A stretch of 35,581 nt of DNA from the IMG/VR virus record IMGVR_UViG_3300043015_002888, positions 1 to 35,581 of that record; one strand, 5' to 3'. Positions 15,743-24,730 of this stretch are shown one piece after another. A program made the position numbers and the translations under genes. Position 1 is the stretch's first letter. The number at the start of each line of letters is the position of its first letter. The notes under the pieces are model-generated. The model did not search any database. It saw only the letters and a list, made by a program, of their open reading frames with translations, and was not told the origin of the DNA. This DNA is from a virus.

Positions 15743-16174
15743 TTAACTACCTGCGCCGAATATTGTTTTAACTGCAGTTCCTGAGGCATCGAATATTCTT
15801 AACGATACGGTATCTTTAAGTTTAACAGAACTTACCGAGCTATCTACTAAAGAAAAATTAGCGGCAGCAGAATCATAACTAATAGTAGTAGTTGATCCTA
15901 GTGAATTACTGATACCGATTGACCCAGAAGATGAATCATATGATAATGTAATAGCGCCGCCATTAGTATTATCTACAGATAAAGAACCTCTAGCTAAAGA
16001 TACCACTTGAGCAGAATCTGTAGTTGGTCTTGCAATCAATTGATTAATAGCATCAACAGCATTACTATCGCCTGAAGTTAATAATGCAACGTCACCTAAA
16101 TCGCCAGAAATAATATTAGTCTTTGTAACTAAATCACTTACCGGATCTGATAAATTAATTACTGTTATTGCCAT
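15743..16174 (-). CDS. Small fibre-like virion protein
   Basis: A 143-residue protein starting AITVINLSDPVSDLVTKTN, followed by a Ser/Gly/Asp-rich beta-type sequence (LSVDNTNGGAITLSYDSSSG) that repeats loosely, like trimeric fibre shafts. The end, LRIFDASGTAVKTIFGAG, resembles a small closing strand. It has no catalytic motif. It overlaps the upstream small coiled-coil gene by 20 bases and is probably part of the tail fibre or its connector. Confidence 0.6.
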   Translation of the reverse strand: MAITVINLSDPVSDLVTKTNIISGDLGDVALLTSGDSNAVDAINQLIARPTTDSAQVVSLARGSLSVDNTNGGAITLSYDSSSGSIGISNSLGSTTTISYDSAAANFSLVDSSVSSVKLKDTVSLRIFDASGTAVKTIFGAGS

Positions 16175-16400
16175 TTGATACCTCTAAGATCTTATTGAGT
16201 AGATCCTTAATTTCATTAACATCTTTTTTTATAGATTCAACTTCAATATATAAATTTTCTTCTTTCTCTTTTTGCATTTTTCTCGTGTATTTTCTAGCAC
16301 GAGCTGCAGAAGCTTCATTATTATTTATATTCAATATAGCACCGGAAGTTTTATCTCTGATTAAATCCGGATTACCATCTACCTTCATATACTTTGTCAT
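16155..16400 (-). CDS. Small coiled-coil phage protein
   Basis: An 81-residue protein beginning TKYMKVDGNPDLIRDKTSGAILNINNNE, then a basic helical stretch AARARKYTRKMQKEKEEN, then a heptad-like segment IEVESIKKDVNEIKDLLNKIL. Genes of this pattern occur singly in the structural region of marine T4-like phages. It starts by a one-base overlap (TAATG) with the stop of the 1706-residue gene. Function unknown; the sequence suggests a multimeric helper or minor virion component. Confidence 0.7.
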   Translation of the reverse strand: MTKYMKVDGNPDLIRDKTSGAILNINNNEASAARARKYTRKMQKEKEENLYIEVESIKKDVNEIKDLLNKILEVSNGNNSN

Positions 16401-19400
16401 TATGTCACCAAAGCAATTGCTCGTAGATCCTTTATAATGGGGATTCGAGAGGAATTAGTTGTATTCATTACAACTTTTACTTGGTACTTTGTAAATGTAG
16501 GAAGATTACCGCCGATTCCACCAGCAAGATACTCATAATCTCTAAATGTAATATTATCGTTATCAGCCGGAAGTTCAGCTTCTTTTTCTACGTATATCCA
16601 ATTTACATCATCAAACACATCATCTGTAGTACCAATCTTATAATATACATCAAAGTCTGCATCGGTAGGTCTATTTGCAGAAAGAATTATCTTCAGACCA
16701 ACTGCTTGTTCAGCTAATGTTATAACAGATGTAATATGTTTTGCTGCTCCGGATCCAGAAGATGGATGAGTTTCTGCTACAAAAGATATCGGGACATTAA
16801 ATCCATCTGTTGCCGCTGAATCTTGTTTATCTATCACATTTTCAAAGGTCGTGATTGCCGCTCTCTGTAAATCTAAAACCGGAGAAACTTTATCATCTGT
16901 AGTAGATAAATCAAGTTTCATGTTAAAGGATTTTTCATTAGCATTAAGGTGGAAACTTTCATTTGAATCGCTTAATATTGCTTTAGGTTCTTCTAGCTCA
17001 TTCAGCTCATTTAATGTTATAGGCACATATGATGATGCTAAAGATAATGCAGGACCAATATTTCTTCTACTTGCATAAGACAATACACCTTGGCCAGCTG
17101 TAGATCCAGTAGTTTTAATCGATGCGCTGAGTCTAACACTTTCTGGAACAAGAGTTTCCACAGTCGGGAAGAACGAGTTCATTATCATATTTTGTGATAC
17201 GATAACCCCATTACTTCCAGTCCGGATTGTTGAACCTGCATCTGAATCAGCAGCAAATGTAAATCCAGTATGATCAACATTTAATACTGTACGCGTACCG
17301 CTTAGTGATGTACCATCAATTCCTGCATATGAATCTAATAGATTTAAACCAGAGATATTAACCTTATCACCTTTACTTAGACCATGTCCTTCTGAAATAA
17401 CTTTAACCGTACTTGATCCACTCGTTGTTTGGAATGGGTTATTTTCTAAGAGCCTTGAAGGTATTGATACATTTTCTAATATTGCAGATCCAGATGATGC
17501 AAACTGTGCTCTATATAGTCTAAACATTAAATCTTTAGTTTGATCTGCAGTCCACGTTGAAGCATTTTGAGATATAAACAGAGAACCTAAAGTTGGTTGT
17601 TTTGTTACTGTTGCTTGTGTAGATCCTAATAAGAAATCTAGAGTCTTTGCAGTATAAACTTGGTATTCAGTAGTTTCTGCAAGTATAACAATTGCATATT
17701 GCTGGCCAGAATTTAAAAAGATTGGCTCTTCAAATGTAAACGTAGTAGGTACTTGCACAATATCACTTAATTTATTTTCATCTAGCAACGGTTGATCTGA
17801 TGGTAGGTTTACTTGACTAGCCAATAAAAATGCAGTTGCACCAGGAATGACTTGTTCCGTAGGAATACCGTTTTCTACAGTTCGAACTTCTAAACTAACT
17901 GGAATTCCTCTAGCGCTTTTAGTCTTAAAGAAAATATCGACTTTAGTAAGGAATAAACCATTTGGGTTTTCAAACTGATCAATTCTAAATGTTTGGGCAA
18001 GAGGATCTCTATTTTGAACAGATGTATCTTCTATCCACTGTAAATCGAGCATTCTAGTTGTACGTACTGATCGTTCTCTTGTTTCAATTACGCCTCTAGC
18101 AGAAAAAGTCGCACGAGCCACAGTTGATGCGTCATTTTCTTCATCGACGTTAACATCTAAAAGCTTAAATATTCTATCGCCAGTTCTAAATTTTAAACTA
18201 TCATTACTTGGAATTATGAATGATCCAATTAAATCACCGGCTGAATCTGAAATTAATGCACTAGTGCCATCTGGGTGAGATGTTAAATTAGTGTAAGTAT
18301 TTCCTACATCTGAATTAGTAGTACTAATTCTTATAAGTTGAGATTCTGCCCTAGCGTAATTACTAATATTAATACCATCAAAAAATGGGAACATTGCTGT
18401 GTTTGGTCTAAGCCCATGGGCTCTAAATCCAACTTTAACTGATCTCATAAATGGGATAACTGATATATCCAACACTCTTTCACCAACAATATCTCTAATT
18501 ACAGAACTTCCAGTAACAACTTGAACCCTACCTCCAGTAGGAACGCCAAACCACGAAGACTGGAATGTATTAATATCGTTAACTACACGTGTTCCAACAT
18601 TTTGGGTTGCTTCGGCACCACCAACTATAATGTCAGGAGTAAAAGACGTTTCAACCCAAACATCAGATGCAGGAGAAATTTCAACAAATCCATTTTGTGT
18701 AATTACTGAAAACGGATTAACATTTATCTGTCCAGTAGCTAATAATTGATTAACAAACGGGATATCTGAATCAATATTTAGTAATACTAAATCTCCTTTT
18801 CTTTCAGTTGATAAAGCAACACTAGCATCTGAATCCCAGATTAATCTTGTATTATTGGCATAAACTTCAGGTCTTAATATATTATTTAAAGGATCAACTG
18901 TAGCTCTATATTCTGTAGATGTATTTTCAGATAAAGCATAATTTGTAAAGTTATCTGCTAAAAATCCTGCTTTGGTTCTACTAAATCCACTTGAATCTAA
19001 TACATCAAAAACAGATGTATTAACTTCTAATAAGTTAAGTGTAGTTAGCTCGACAAGATCATCTAATCTTCTTTCTAAACGAGCTATATCTTTCATCGTA
19101 TATCTTCTATTATCATACGCAGAAGTTGTAACGTCATTTTGATTAAGAGTATACGCATTTAACTCAATATCATACAAGGGAATCGACCCAGATGGAATTC
19201 CTGGAAATTGAGGAGTTAATGACGAAACGCCTTGTACAACTTTTAAATCACCTTTACCAATACGCCCATCTCTATTGTTAACAACAGTAGCTACTAATCT
19301 ATCTTTTCTAGGAAGATAATATTCAATACTTGCAGTAATAGTATCAGTATTTTGTGGTAAATGATGTATACCAGATGCATGAGTATAATTTCCACTAGCA

Positions 19401-21520
19401 TTCTCGTATGATCTAAAATCAAAAACATCCCGAAGCGATACTACTTCTCCATTTGCTTTTGTATGTGATGGAATATTTTCATATCCTAAATTAGAAATAC
19501 CTGCATATGAATTTACAGAAAAGAAATCTTTGAGTGTGCTGATCGTGAAATGATCAAACTTAATAAAAATATTTCCATTAGGAATTGATGAACCACCTCG
19601 TTCAATTAATCTGCCTTTAGCATAGAAGTTATCTCTCTGACCGTTATCAATAATAAAGTTAGTTGATAAATCTGCACCATCTGAATCAGATTGTTTAATC
19701 GCATTAACCTTATAAATGTCAGGAACACCTAAATCGATATATCTAAGTCCAGCACCATCAGATTCAGCATCTGTTGGCCAAGCTTTAGTTAAAATTTGAT
19801 TTTCATTCAATTGTTTTGTTGAAGCAACTGGAGTATCAACTGCAACATATGCTAATAATTCATATTGGGTTGTTGCAGACAATCCTGAAATCTGAACTGT
19901 AGTTCCCGGGCTAGCGATCGTAGCAGAAACGATTGAGCCAGTCAGCGTTGATACTATCCAATCACCGGTATTAGTAAAGACTCCTGCAGTGTGTCCGTAC
20001 GATGAAGTAAGGGTATCTCCATCAGTTGCTAAAAGAGTTTTAGCTCCAGTACCATCAGTTTCGAAAATATATCGACGTTGTACAGTGAGAGCTGAAATTG
20101 ATACACCGGTAGCACTTGGCTTTTTATACGGTAAATCAAATAATAAAGAATTATTTGCTGTTGATTTGAGAACCGCATCACCACTTTCTAGAACTATATT
20201 AAAAAAGTTTGATGTACTAGTTCCAAGACTTCTAGCTGTAGTAAAAACTGCACCATTTGACATTTGAATATCAAATAAATACAATTTATAATTTGACCCA
20301 ATATTTTCTTCTAGTGCACGGATCCTAGTAGTACCAATAATCGATCCTGTTCCACCGGTACTATTGTAAATATTAACCTCTTCAAACTCGTTAATATTTG
20401 GAAGACCTGCGTTGTTAGCTCCGTTGACAACTACGAAATTACCATATGTTACTACAACGTTTTGATTAGTACTACTTTCTGTTTCTTGCGCTTTTGGTAT
20501 AGTAATTTTACTTGCAGGAATATCTAATCTATATCCATCAACATATGCAATACCTGAAGTGACTGATAATTGCAAATTTGAATCATCTAAATCATCAAAT
20601 TTTGCAATAAACGGCCTGACAACATAATCACCAGATTCTTCTTTTGTTCTCTGAGCCATAACATCTTGTAAAATGTTATATGATTGGCCGTAATTTGATT
20701 CATCTATTACTTGACCATTATCGATCCTTGCTACATAAACAAAATTTTCATTTGCTGCTATATCTGTTTTCTTTTTTAATGTTAGGCTAATTCTATAACG
20801 ATCAGCACCAGGCGATGCAATATTTGGAACTGCACCCTGATTGTCATATAATGCATTATCGTCATCAACAGTTACGATATCTTCAATTATCTGAAATCCA
20901 ATATCGACAGTAGGGGCTGGTCCATATTTGTCCAAAAATATACTTTGTTCTTTGACAAATACAAAATGTCCTTTTACAAAATAATCACCTTCACCAATAG
21001 ATATTTTCGACCCGCGACCAGTTGCATCACTAGCCGCAACTCTTAAATCTCCAATACCACTGGTATTTTTAATAATAACAGAGTTATTAGGAACTCGGAC
21101 AGCAGTTGATCCAGAAGTACCGCCACTTGTTTTATCGTATTGAACATACAAAGTTGCAGGATCAGTATCAGTTGCACTAACAACTTCTAAAATTGTAAAA
21201 GCAATATTTGGATTACCGCTAACATAATATTTTTCTCCAACTAAAGCACTAGTAGCTAAACTATTAGAAGAAGATGCGAGTTTAATAAATTCATATGTTG
21301 TATTAAGAGTAATATTTCCAGCTCGTACGGCAGAACCCTCATTAAATAAATTCGTACCTGCCCTTTCAATCTCTTTTTGAATTATAGTTTGAGATTGTGT
21401 AATCTCTCTAGCCTGTAGAGCCCTACCTGCATTAAAAAGTACTCTATGATAGTTATCACTATCGATAAAGTCATCTTTATACGTAGTTTGAAAGGTAGTA
21501 TTGGTTAGAATATTTGCCAT
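16400..21520 (-). CDS. Giant baseplate/tail structural protein (DUF4815 type)
   Basis: A 1706-residue virion protein, the largest in the window. Residues 1-62 have the conserved opening FQTTYKDDFIDSDNYHRVLF then GRALQAREITQSQTIIQKE and NLFNEG that I associate with DUF4815 proteins of T4-like cyanophages. A fibronectin-like stretch occurs around the SGLSATTQYELLAYV segment near residue 550. The rest is beta-rich, ending in ITFRDYEYLAGGIGGNLPTFTKYQVKVVMNTT. It has no transmembrane or catalytic motif. It follows the gp8-like gene and is likely a baseplate-peripheral or fibre-network protein. The exact T4 counterpart is uncertain. Confidence 0.78.
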   Translation of the reverse strand: MANILTNTTFQTTYKDDFIDSDNYHRVLFNAGRALQAREITQSQTIIQKEIERAGTNLFNEGSAVRAGNITLNTTYEFIKLASSSNSLATSALVGEKYYVSGNPNIAFTILEVVSATDTDPATLYVQYDKTSGGTSGSTAVRVPNNSVIIKNTSGIGDLRVAASDATGRGSKISIGEGDYFVKGHFVFVKEQSIFLDKYGPAPTVDIGFQIIEDIVTVDDDNALYDNQGAVPNIASPGADRYRISLTLKKKTDIAANENFVYVARIDNGQVIDESNYGQSYNILQDVMAQRTKEESGDYVVRPFIAKFDDLDDSNLQLSVTSGIAYVDGYRLDIPASKITIPKAQETESSTNQNVVVTYGNFVVVNGANNAGLPNINEFEEVNIYNSTGGTGSIIGTTRIRALEENIGSNYKLYLFDIQMSNGAVFTTARSLGTSTSNFFNIVLESGDAVLKSTANNSLLFDLPYKKPSATGVSISALTVQRRYIFETDGTGAKTLLATDGDTLTSSYGHTAGVFTNTGDWIVSTLTGSIVSATIASPGTTVQISGLSATTQYELLAYVAVDTPVASTKQLNENQILTKAWPTDAESDGAGLRYIDLGVPDIYKVNAIKQSDSDGADLSTNFIIDNGQRDNFYAKGRLIERGGSSIPNGNIFIKFDHFTISTLKDFFSVNSYAGISNLGYENIPSHTKANGEVVSLRDVFDFRSYENASGNYTHASGIHHLPQNTDTITASIEYYLPRKDRLVATVVNNRDGRIGKGDLKVVQGVSSLTPQFPGIPSGSIPLYDIELNAYTLNQNDVTTSAYDNRRYTMKDIARLERRLDDLVELTTLNLLEVNTSVFDVLDSSGFSRTKAGFLADNFTNYALSENTSTEYRATVDPLNNILRPEVYANNTRLIWDSDASVALSTERKGDLVLLNIDSDIPFVNQLLATGQINVNPFSVITQNGFVEISPASDVWVETSFTPDIIVGGAEATQNVGTRVVNDINTFQSSWFGVPTGGRVQVVTGSSVIRDIVGERVLDISVIPFMRSVKVGFRAHGLRPNTAMFPFFDGINISNYARAESQLIRISTTNSDVGNTYTNLTSHPDGTSALISDSAGDLIGSFIIPSNDSLKFRTGDRIFKLLDVNVDEENDASTVARATFSARGVIETRERSVRTTRMLDLQWIEDTSVQNRDPLAQTFRIDQFENPNGLFLTKVDIFFKTKSARGIPVSLEVRTVENGIPTEQVIPGATAFLLASQVNLPSDQPLLDENKLSDIVQVPTTFTFEEPIFLNSGQQYAIVILAETTEYQVYTAKTLDFLLGSTQATVTKQPTLGSLFISQNASTWTADQTKDLMFRLYRAQFASSGSAILENVSIPSRLLENNPFQTTSGSSTVKVISEGHGLSKGDKVNISGLNLLDSYAGIDGTSLSGTRTVLNVDHTGFTFAADSDAGSTIRTGSNGVIVSQNMIMNSFFPTVETLVPESVRLSASIKTTGSTAGQGVLSYASRRNIGPALSLASSYVPITLNELNELEEPKAILSDSNESFHLNANEKSFNMKLDLSTTDDKVSPVLDLQRAAITTFENVIDKQDSAATDGFNVPISFVAETHPSSGSGAAKHITSVITLAEQAVGLKIILSANRPTDADFDVYYKIGTTDDVFDDVNWIYVEKEAELPADNDNITFRDYEYLAGGIGGNLPTFTKYQVKVVMNTTNSSRIPIIKDLRAIALVT

Positions 21521-21529
21521 GATTTAACC

Positions 21530-22897
21530 TTAAACCGAAATAATTACTTTAATATCTTCTGTTTGAGCAGTGGATCTTACTACTCTCGCTCTATTCTCTA
21601 TGTATAAAATCTCACCAGTATGAGGATCTACTGTAGATTGTTTAGCTGCCGAATCAATTGTGCCATCTAATGCACCAGCGCTATCTTCAACAAACATATT
21701 ATCTTCAAAAGGTCTAAACCCAGTATAATTATTTTGAATATAATAAACATTAGTACTATCAACATCAACAACAAATCCGGCAGATCCTCCGGTACTGTCT
21801 CTAATAACATCATCCCTTGTAAATGCAACTGGTGTATTCATAACTACATAATTTGGAACTTTAGCTGCAGTCCCACTAAATTTTGATATAGTTCCTCTTT
21901 CTAAAATATTTTTAATTACAGTAATTTGTCTAAAATCTTGTTCGACAAAGAAACTTCCGCCTTCAATACCATTTGGTTTTGTATTCATCATAATATTTGA
22001 CGATTTAAGAGAAACTGTTGGATCATGTTCTAAACCTAATGCTGGGGTAATAATTGGTTCATACGTTGCCCCAGTGCCACCACCACCGCTAATAATTACG
22101 TTAGCATAGTCATATCCATTTCCTAGAGCTGCAGATTCATTATTCATTTCAATCTTAACAACTTGTCCACCAGAAATAGTTGCTGTTGCTGCAGCACCAG
22201 ATCCATTACCAACAACTTCGACACTTGGTGCCGTATTATATCCGGATCCGCCAGACACTTTACGTAATCCAATAACTCTACCGCCAGATGAGCTTAATTG
22301 AACTTGAAGCTGTTGCAATTCAAATGTGTCTAATCCTATAGAATCTCCGGCCTCTTCCCAGGGTATTCTTTGTACCGGCATAAATGACGAAGTTAAGAAA
22401 CTTGATGCTTTAGTAGCGGATATTGAATACATAAATTTCCAACGATACCCATCACTAGTTTGAAATGCTTTTTCTTGTGCAACAGCAGCATCTGAAAAAC
22501 TTGGTTTTACAACTGAAGCAGTAGCAGTACCACCTGCAGTTTTTCCCTGCTGAAGACAAATATATACTTCTTGATCTTCTGTTAATACATAAAAACTGTT
22601 AGATGGAATTCCAACAATAGAATCATCCCAACTTGTATATACTGTACCAGAGGTCCAATTATATCTTGGAATAACAAATGATGTAGCTGAAATTTTCTTA
22701 ATTGCTAATAAATTATTCCGTGCTTCTCTTTCTTCTGTGAGTGTTCTTAAAGGGGTAGTTGGATTGTCATTATTTGGATATTCAATTGGAAGTCCGACCC
22801 CAATATAAAATTCATTTGAGTCATTTCCATTCTGTAATTCATTTAAGAATGTTTCTGCCAGAGAATGTTTAAATGTATCAGTTACAATAGCTACCAT
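21530..22897 (-). CDS. 8: Baseplate wedge subunit gp8-like
   Basis: A 455-residue protein. The start VAIVTDTFKHSLAETFLNEL, the NEFYIGVGLPIEYPN strand, the VIPRYNW segment and the SDGYRWKFMYSISATKA block follow the order seen in T4 gp8, a wedge protein of about 334 residues. The extra length comes from two insertions: a Gly-rich GSGY-type beta repeat at about 207-280 and a TGGSAGFVVDVDS-type module at about 358-416. The end, DPHTGEILYIENRARVVRS, is characteristic of the marine versions. An AGGA lies 8 bases before the ATG. It works in the wedge with gp6 and gp7. Confidence 0.75.
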   Translation of the reverse strand: MVAIVTDTFKHSLAETFLNELQNGNDSNEFYIGVGLPIEYPNNDNPTTPLRTLTEEREARNNLLAIKKISATSFVIPRYNWTSGTVYTSWDDSIVGIPSNSFYVLTEDQEVYICLQQGKTAGGTATASVVKPSFSDAAVAQEKAFQTSDGYRWKFMYSISATKASSFLTSSFMPVQRIPWEEAGDSIGLDTFELQQLQVQLSSSGGRVIGLRKVSGGSGYNTAPSVEVVGNGSGAAATATISGGQVVKIEMNNESAALGNGYDYANVIISGGGGTGATYEPIITPALGLEHDPTVSLKSSNIMMNTKPNGIEGGSFFVEQDFRQITVIKNILERGTISKFSGTAAKVPNYVVMNTPVAFTRDDVIRDSTGGSAGFVVDVDSTNVYYIQNNYTGFRPFEDNMFVEDSAGALDGTIDSAAKQSTVDPHTGEILYIENRARVVRSTAQTEDIKVIISV

Positions 22898-22909
22898 TTT
22901 TATTTCCTA

Positions 22910-23728
22910 TTAAGATATCGAATATCCGTATCCACCAATTATATACCACTTTGTTCCATCCCATAATAAAAGGACTGACTCGTTTTCTTCTACGGAGATC
23001 GCCGAAGTTGCACCAGCAATATTGCTGCTAACAGGAGCAATATTAATACTAAATGTCTTTTTATTTACAATGCTTAAAAGTTGTCCTACAACATTTCCAT
23101 CTGGTAAATTTACAGTTGATGGTGTTGATGCTGAAAAATATACATGTGCTGCAGACAAATTAACTGTAGAACTTGCTCCTTGATCTACAGTATCTAATGC
23201 TAATCTTTCTACTAAAACCGCTCCAGTAGTTGCGCTTCCTTTTAAAACTAAATTTCTATTTGTTTCGCCTGAAGCTTCTATTGATGGATCAATACCGGTA
23301 GCTGAGTTAGTAATAGTAATTTCGTTAACTGCAGAAGTAGTAGCAGTTAATTTAATAATTTCGTTATTATTAGTATCGTTTATAGATGTATTAACTTTAG
23401 GCGTAGTAATACTAGGACTAGTCAGCGTTTTATTTGTTAACGTTTGCGTGGCTACATCAACCACCACCGTTCCACTAGTAGCAGGAATTTCAGCTGTCAC
23501 ATTTCCACTTGGATCAGCTGCAGTTAGCCTAGTAGTATATGTAGTACCTTCATAAGCAATTGCAGTATCTTCTATAGTAATATTAGAAGACAGAGATGCG
23601 CTATCACCGCCTCCTAAAAAGGCATATAATTCTGCAAAATTTTGATTGATCTTATTCGATGCCGATCGGAGCGTATCTCCGGTACCGTCATTAGCAGCAG
23701 ATCCTGTAGAAATATTTTGACGTGCCAT
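22910..23728 (-). CDS. gp10/gp9-like baseplate connector (N-terminal module only)
   Basis: A 272-residue protein. The opening ARQNISTGSAANDGTGDTLR then KINQNFAELYAFLG follows the T4 gp10 N-terminus (and the related gp9 start) closely. The C-terminal STVNLPDGNVVGQLLSIVNK and WDGTKWYIIGGYG match the next gp10 segment with its closing Trp strand. T4 gp10 is 602 residues, so the large C-terminal part is missing here. A beta-helical Thr/Ser/Asn-rich section (residues 45-190) lies between. It is likely a fibre-to-baseplate connector. A late promoter octamer lies 28 bases upstream, with TAGGTG as ribosome site. Confidence 0.72.
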   Translation of the reverse strand: MARQNISTGSAANDGTGDTLRSASNKINQNFAELYAFLGGGDSASLSSNITIEDTAIAYEGTTYTTRLTAADPSGNVTAEIPATSGTVVVDVATQTLTNKTLTSPSITTPKVNTSINDTNNNEIIKLTATTSAVNEITITNSATGIDPSIEASGETNRNLVLKGSATTGAVLVERLALDTVDQGASSTVNLSAAHVYFSASTPSTVNLPDGNVVGQLLSIVNKKTFSINIAPVSSNIAGATSAISVEENESVLLLWDGTKWYIIGGYGYSIS

Positions 23729-23755
23729 TTTACACCTATTAAAATTATACTATTT

Positions 23756-23763
23756 TATTTATA
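23756..23763 (-). promoter_or_regulatory. T4-type late promoter before the gp10-like gene
   Basis: The minus strand reads TATAAATA, the octamer used by the T4 late sigma factor gp55. It ends 27 bases before the ATG at 23728, giving a leader of about 22 bases with a TAGGTG ribosome site. The TAA inside the octamer is also the stop codon of the gp7-like gene. Exact match and position make it convincing; no transcript data are available. Confidence 0.72.
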
Positions 23764-24730
23764 TCGATGAATCGGATAGATATCGAGTAAACATATCTTT
23801 ATCCATAGTTTCTAATGTAAGTGTTGTCTCAGGTCTAGAACCACCATCACTATCATTATCAAACGTAAATGAGTTTGGCCCAATCCATTCAGAAATAGAC
23901 CGATACGTACTATTTAAATACGATAGCGTAATAGTTTGGTACATGTATATAAACTCATTAATGTCAATTCTAATTGGAGTTCCATCACTAGAATCTATTA
24001 AAGCAGTTAAGTAATTGAATTCCGGTTGTAATGGAATTGTCGCTTGAGAAATTAATATTGGGCTGATATTTTGGATATTTCTTATTTCATCGGAATCAAC
24101 TCCGGTAAAAGCAGTTGGAAATATACTTCCATCAGTTTCTAATTGTACTTCCCCTTCTAAATAAAACCCAGCCGGATGAACAAACCTTTTATACAATTCC
24201 TCATATTCAGAGACAGATAGACCTACTTTAATTAAGATAGAAAATGTCTGGTATCTCTTGTTATCTTGTATAAATTTTCTAAATTCAAATCCAATTTTAG
24301 AATCATTAACAATAAACATATTGTCTTTTGGATATTCAATTTCTGCTTGTTCATTATAAAATGCTCTAAAGAAAGTTTCTGCAGATATTAATGTGCCTTT
24401 AACTCTATAAAAATTAGCAAGTAACTTTGCCATAAGTCTAGGCTGATTAAAAAACGAACTTGCTTGTAAACCATTACCAATTGTTTTAATTAACTGATCT
24501 AAACTCTCATCACTATTCTGATTAATATCTCTAGCGGTTAGTATATCGTCAATAACGGCTTTAAATGAATTATCATTATCGTCTTCTAGAAATTCGTAAT
24601 ATGCTTCTAATATTTCAATAAGCTTAGGATACTCATACTGAAAATACTCAGGTAATACATCTTTTACCTGAGATTTAGAAAAATTTAGGTCACGCCTATT
24701 ACGATCTTCTATTTTATGAATAGTTGTCAT
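23759..24730 (-). CDS. Baseplate wedge subunit resembling the C-terminal part of gp7
   Basis: A 323-residue protein. The segment LPEYFQYEYPKLIEILEAYY, the pattern FYRVKGTLISAETFFRAFYN and the EIEYPKDNMF strand follow the order of the last 200 residues of T4 gp7 (a KG-containing helix, a long FxxxFYNEE-type helix, then EIEI). T4 gp7 is about 1030 residues, so this is a much smaller version, consistent with marine phages in which gp7 is reduced. It lies between gp6 and the gp10-like gene, as gp7 does in T4. It starts by an ATGA overlap with gp6. Confidence 0.62.
   Translation of the reverse strand: MTTIHKIEDRNRRDLNFSKSQVKDVLPEYFQYEYPKLIEILEAYYEFLEDDNDNSFKAVIDDILTARDINQNSDESLDQLIKTIGNGLQASSFFNQPRLMAKLLANFYRVKGTLISAETFFRAFYNEQAEIEYPKDNMFIVNDSKIGFEFRKFIQDNKRYQTFSILIKVGLSVSEYEELYKRFVHPAGFYLEGEVQLETDGSIFPTAFTGVDSDEIRNIQNISPILISQATIPLQPEFNYLTALIDSSDGTPIRIDINEFIYMYQTITLSYLNSTYRSISEWIGPNSFTFDNDSDGGSRPETTLTLETMDKDMFTRYLSDSSI

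Noticed and set aside
16322-16329. TATAAATA on the minus strand
   Set aside because: It lies within the coding sequence of the 81-residue gene, far from the next ATG; likely chance in AT-rich DNA.
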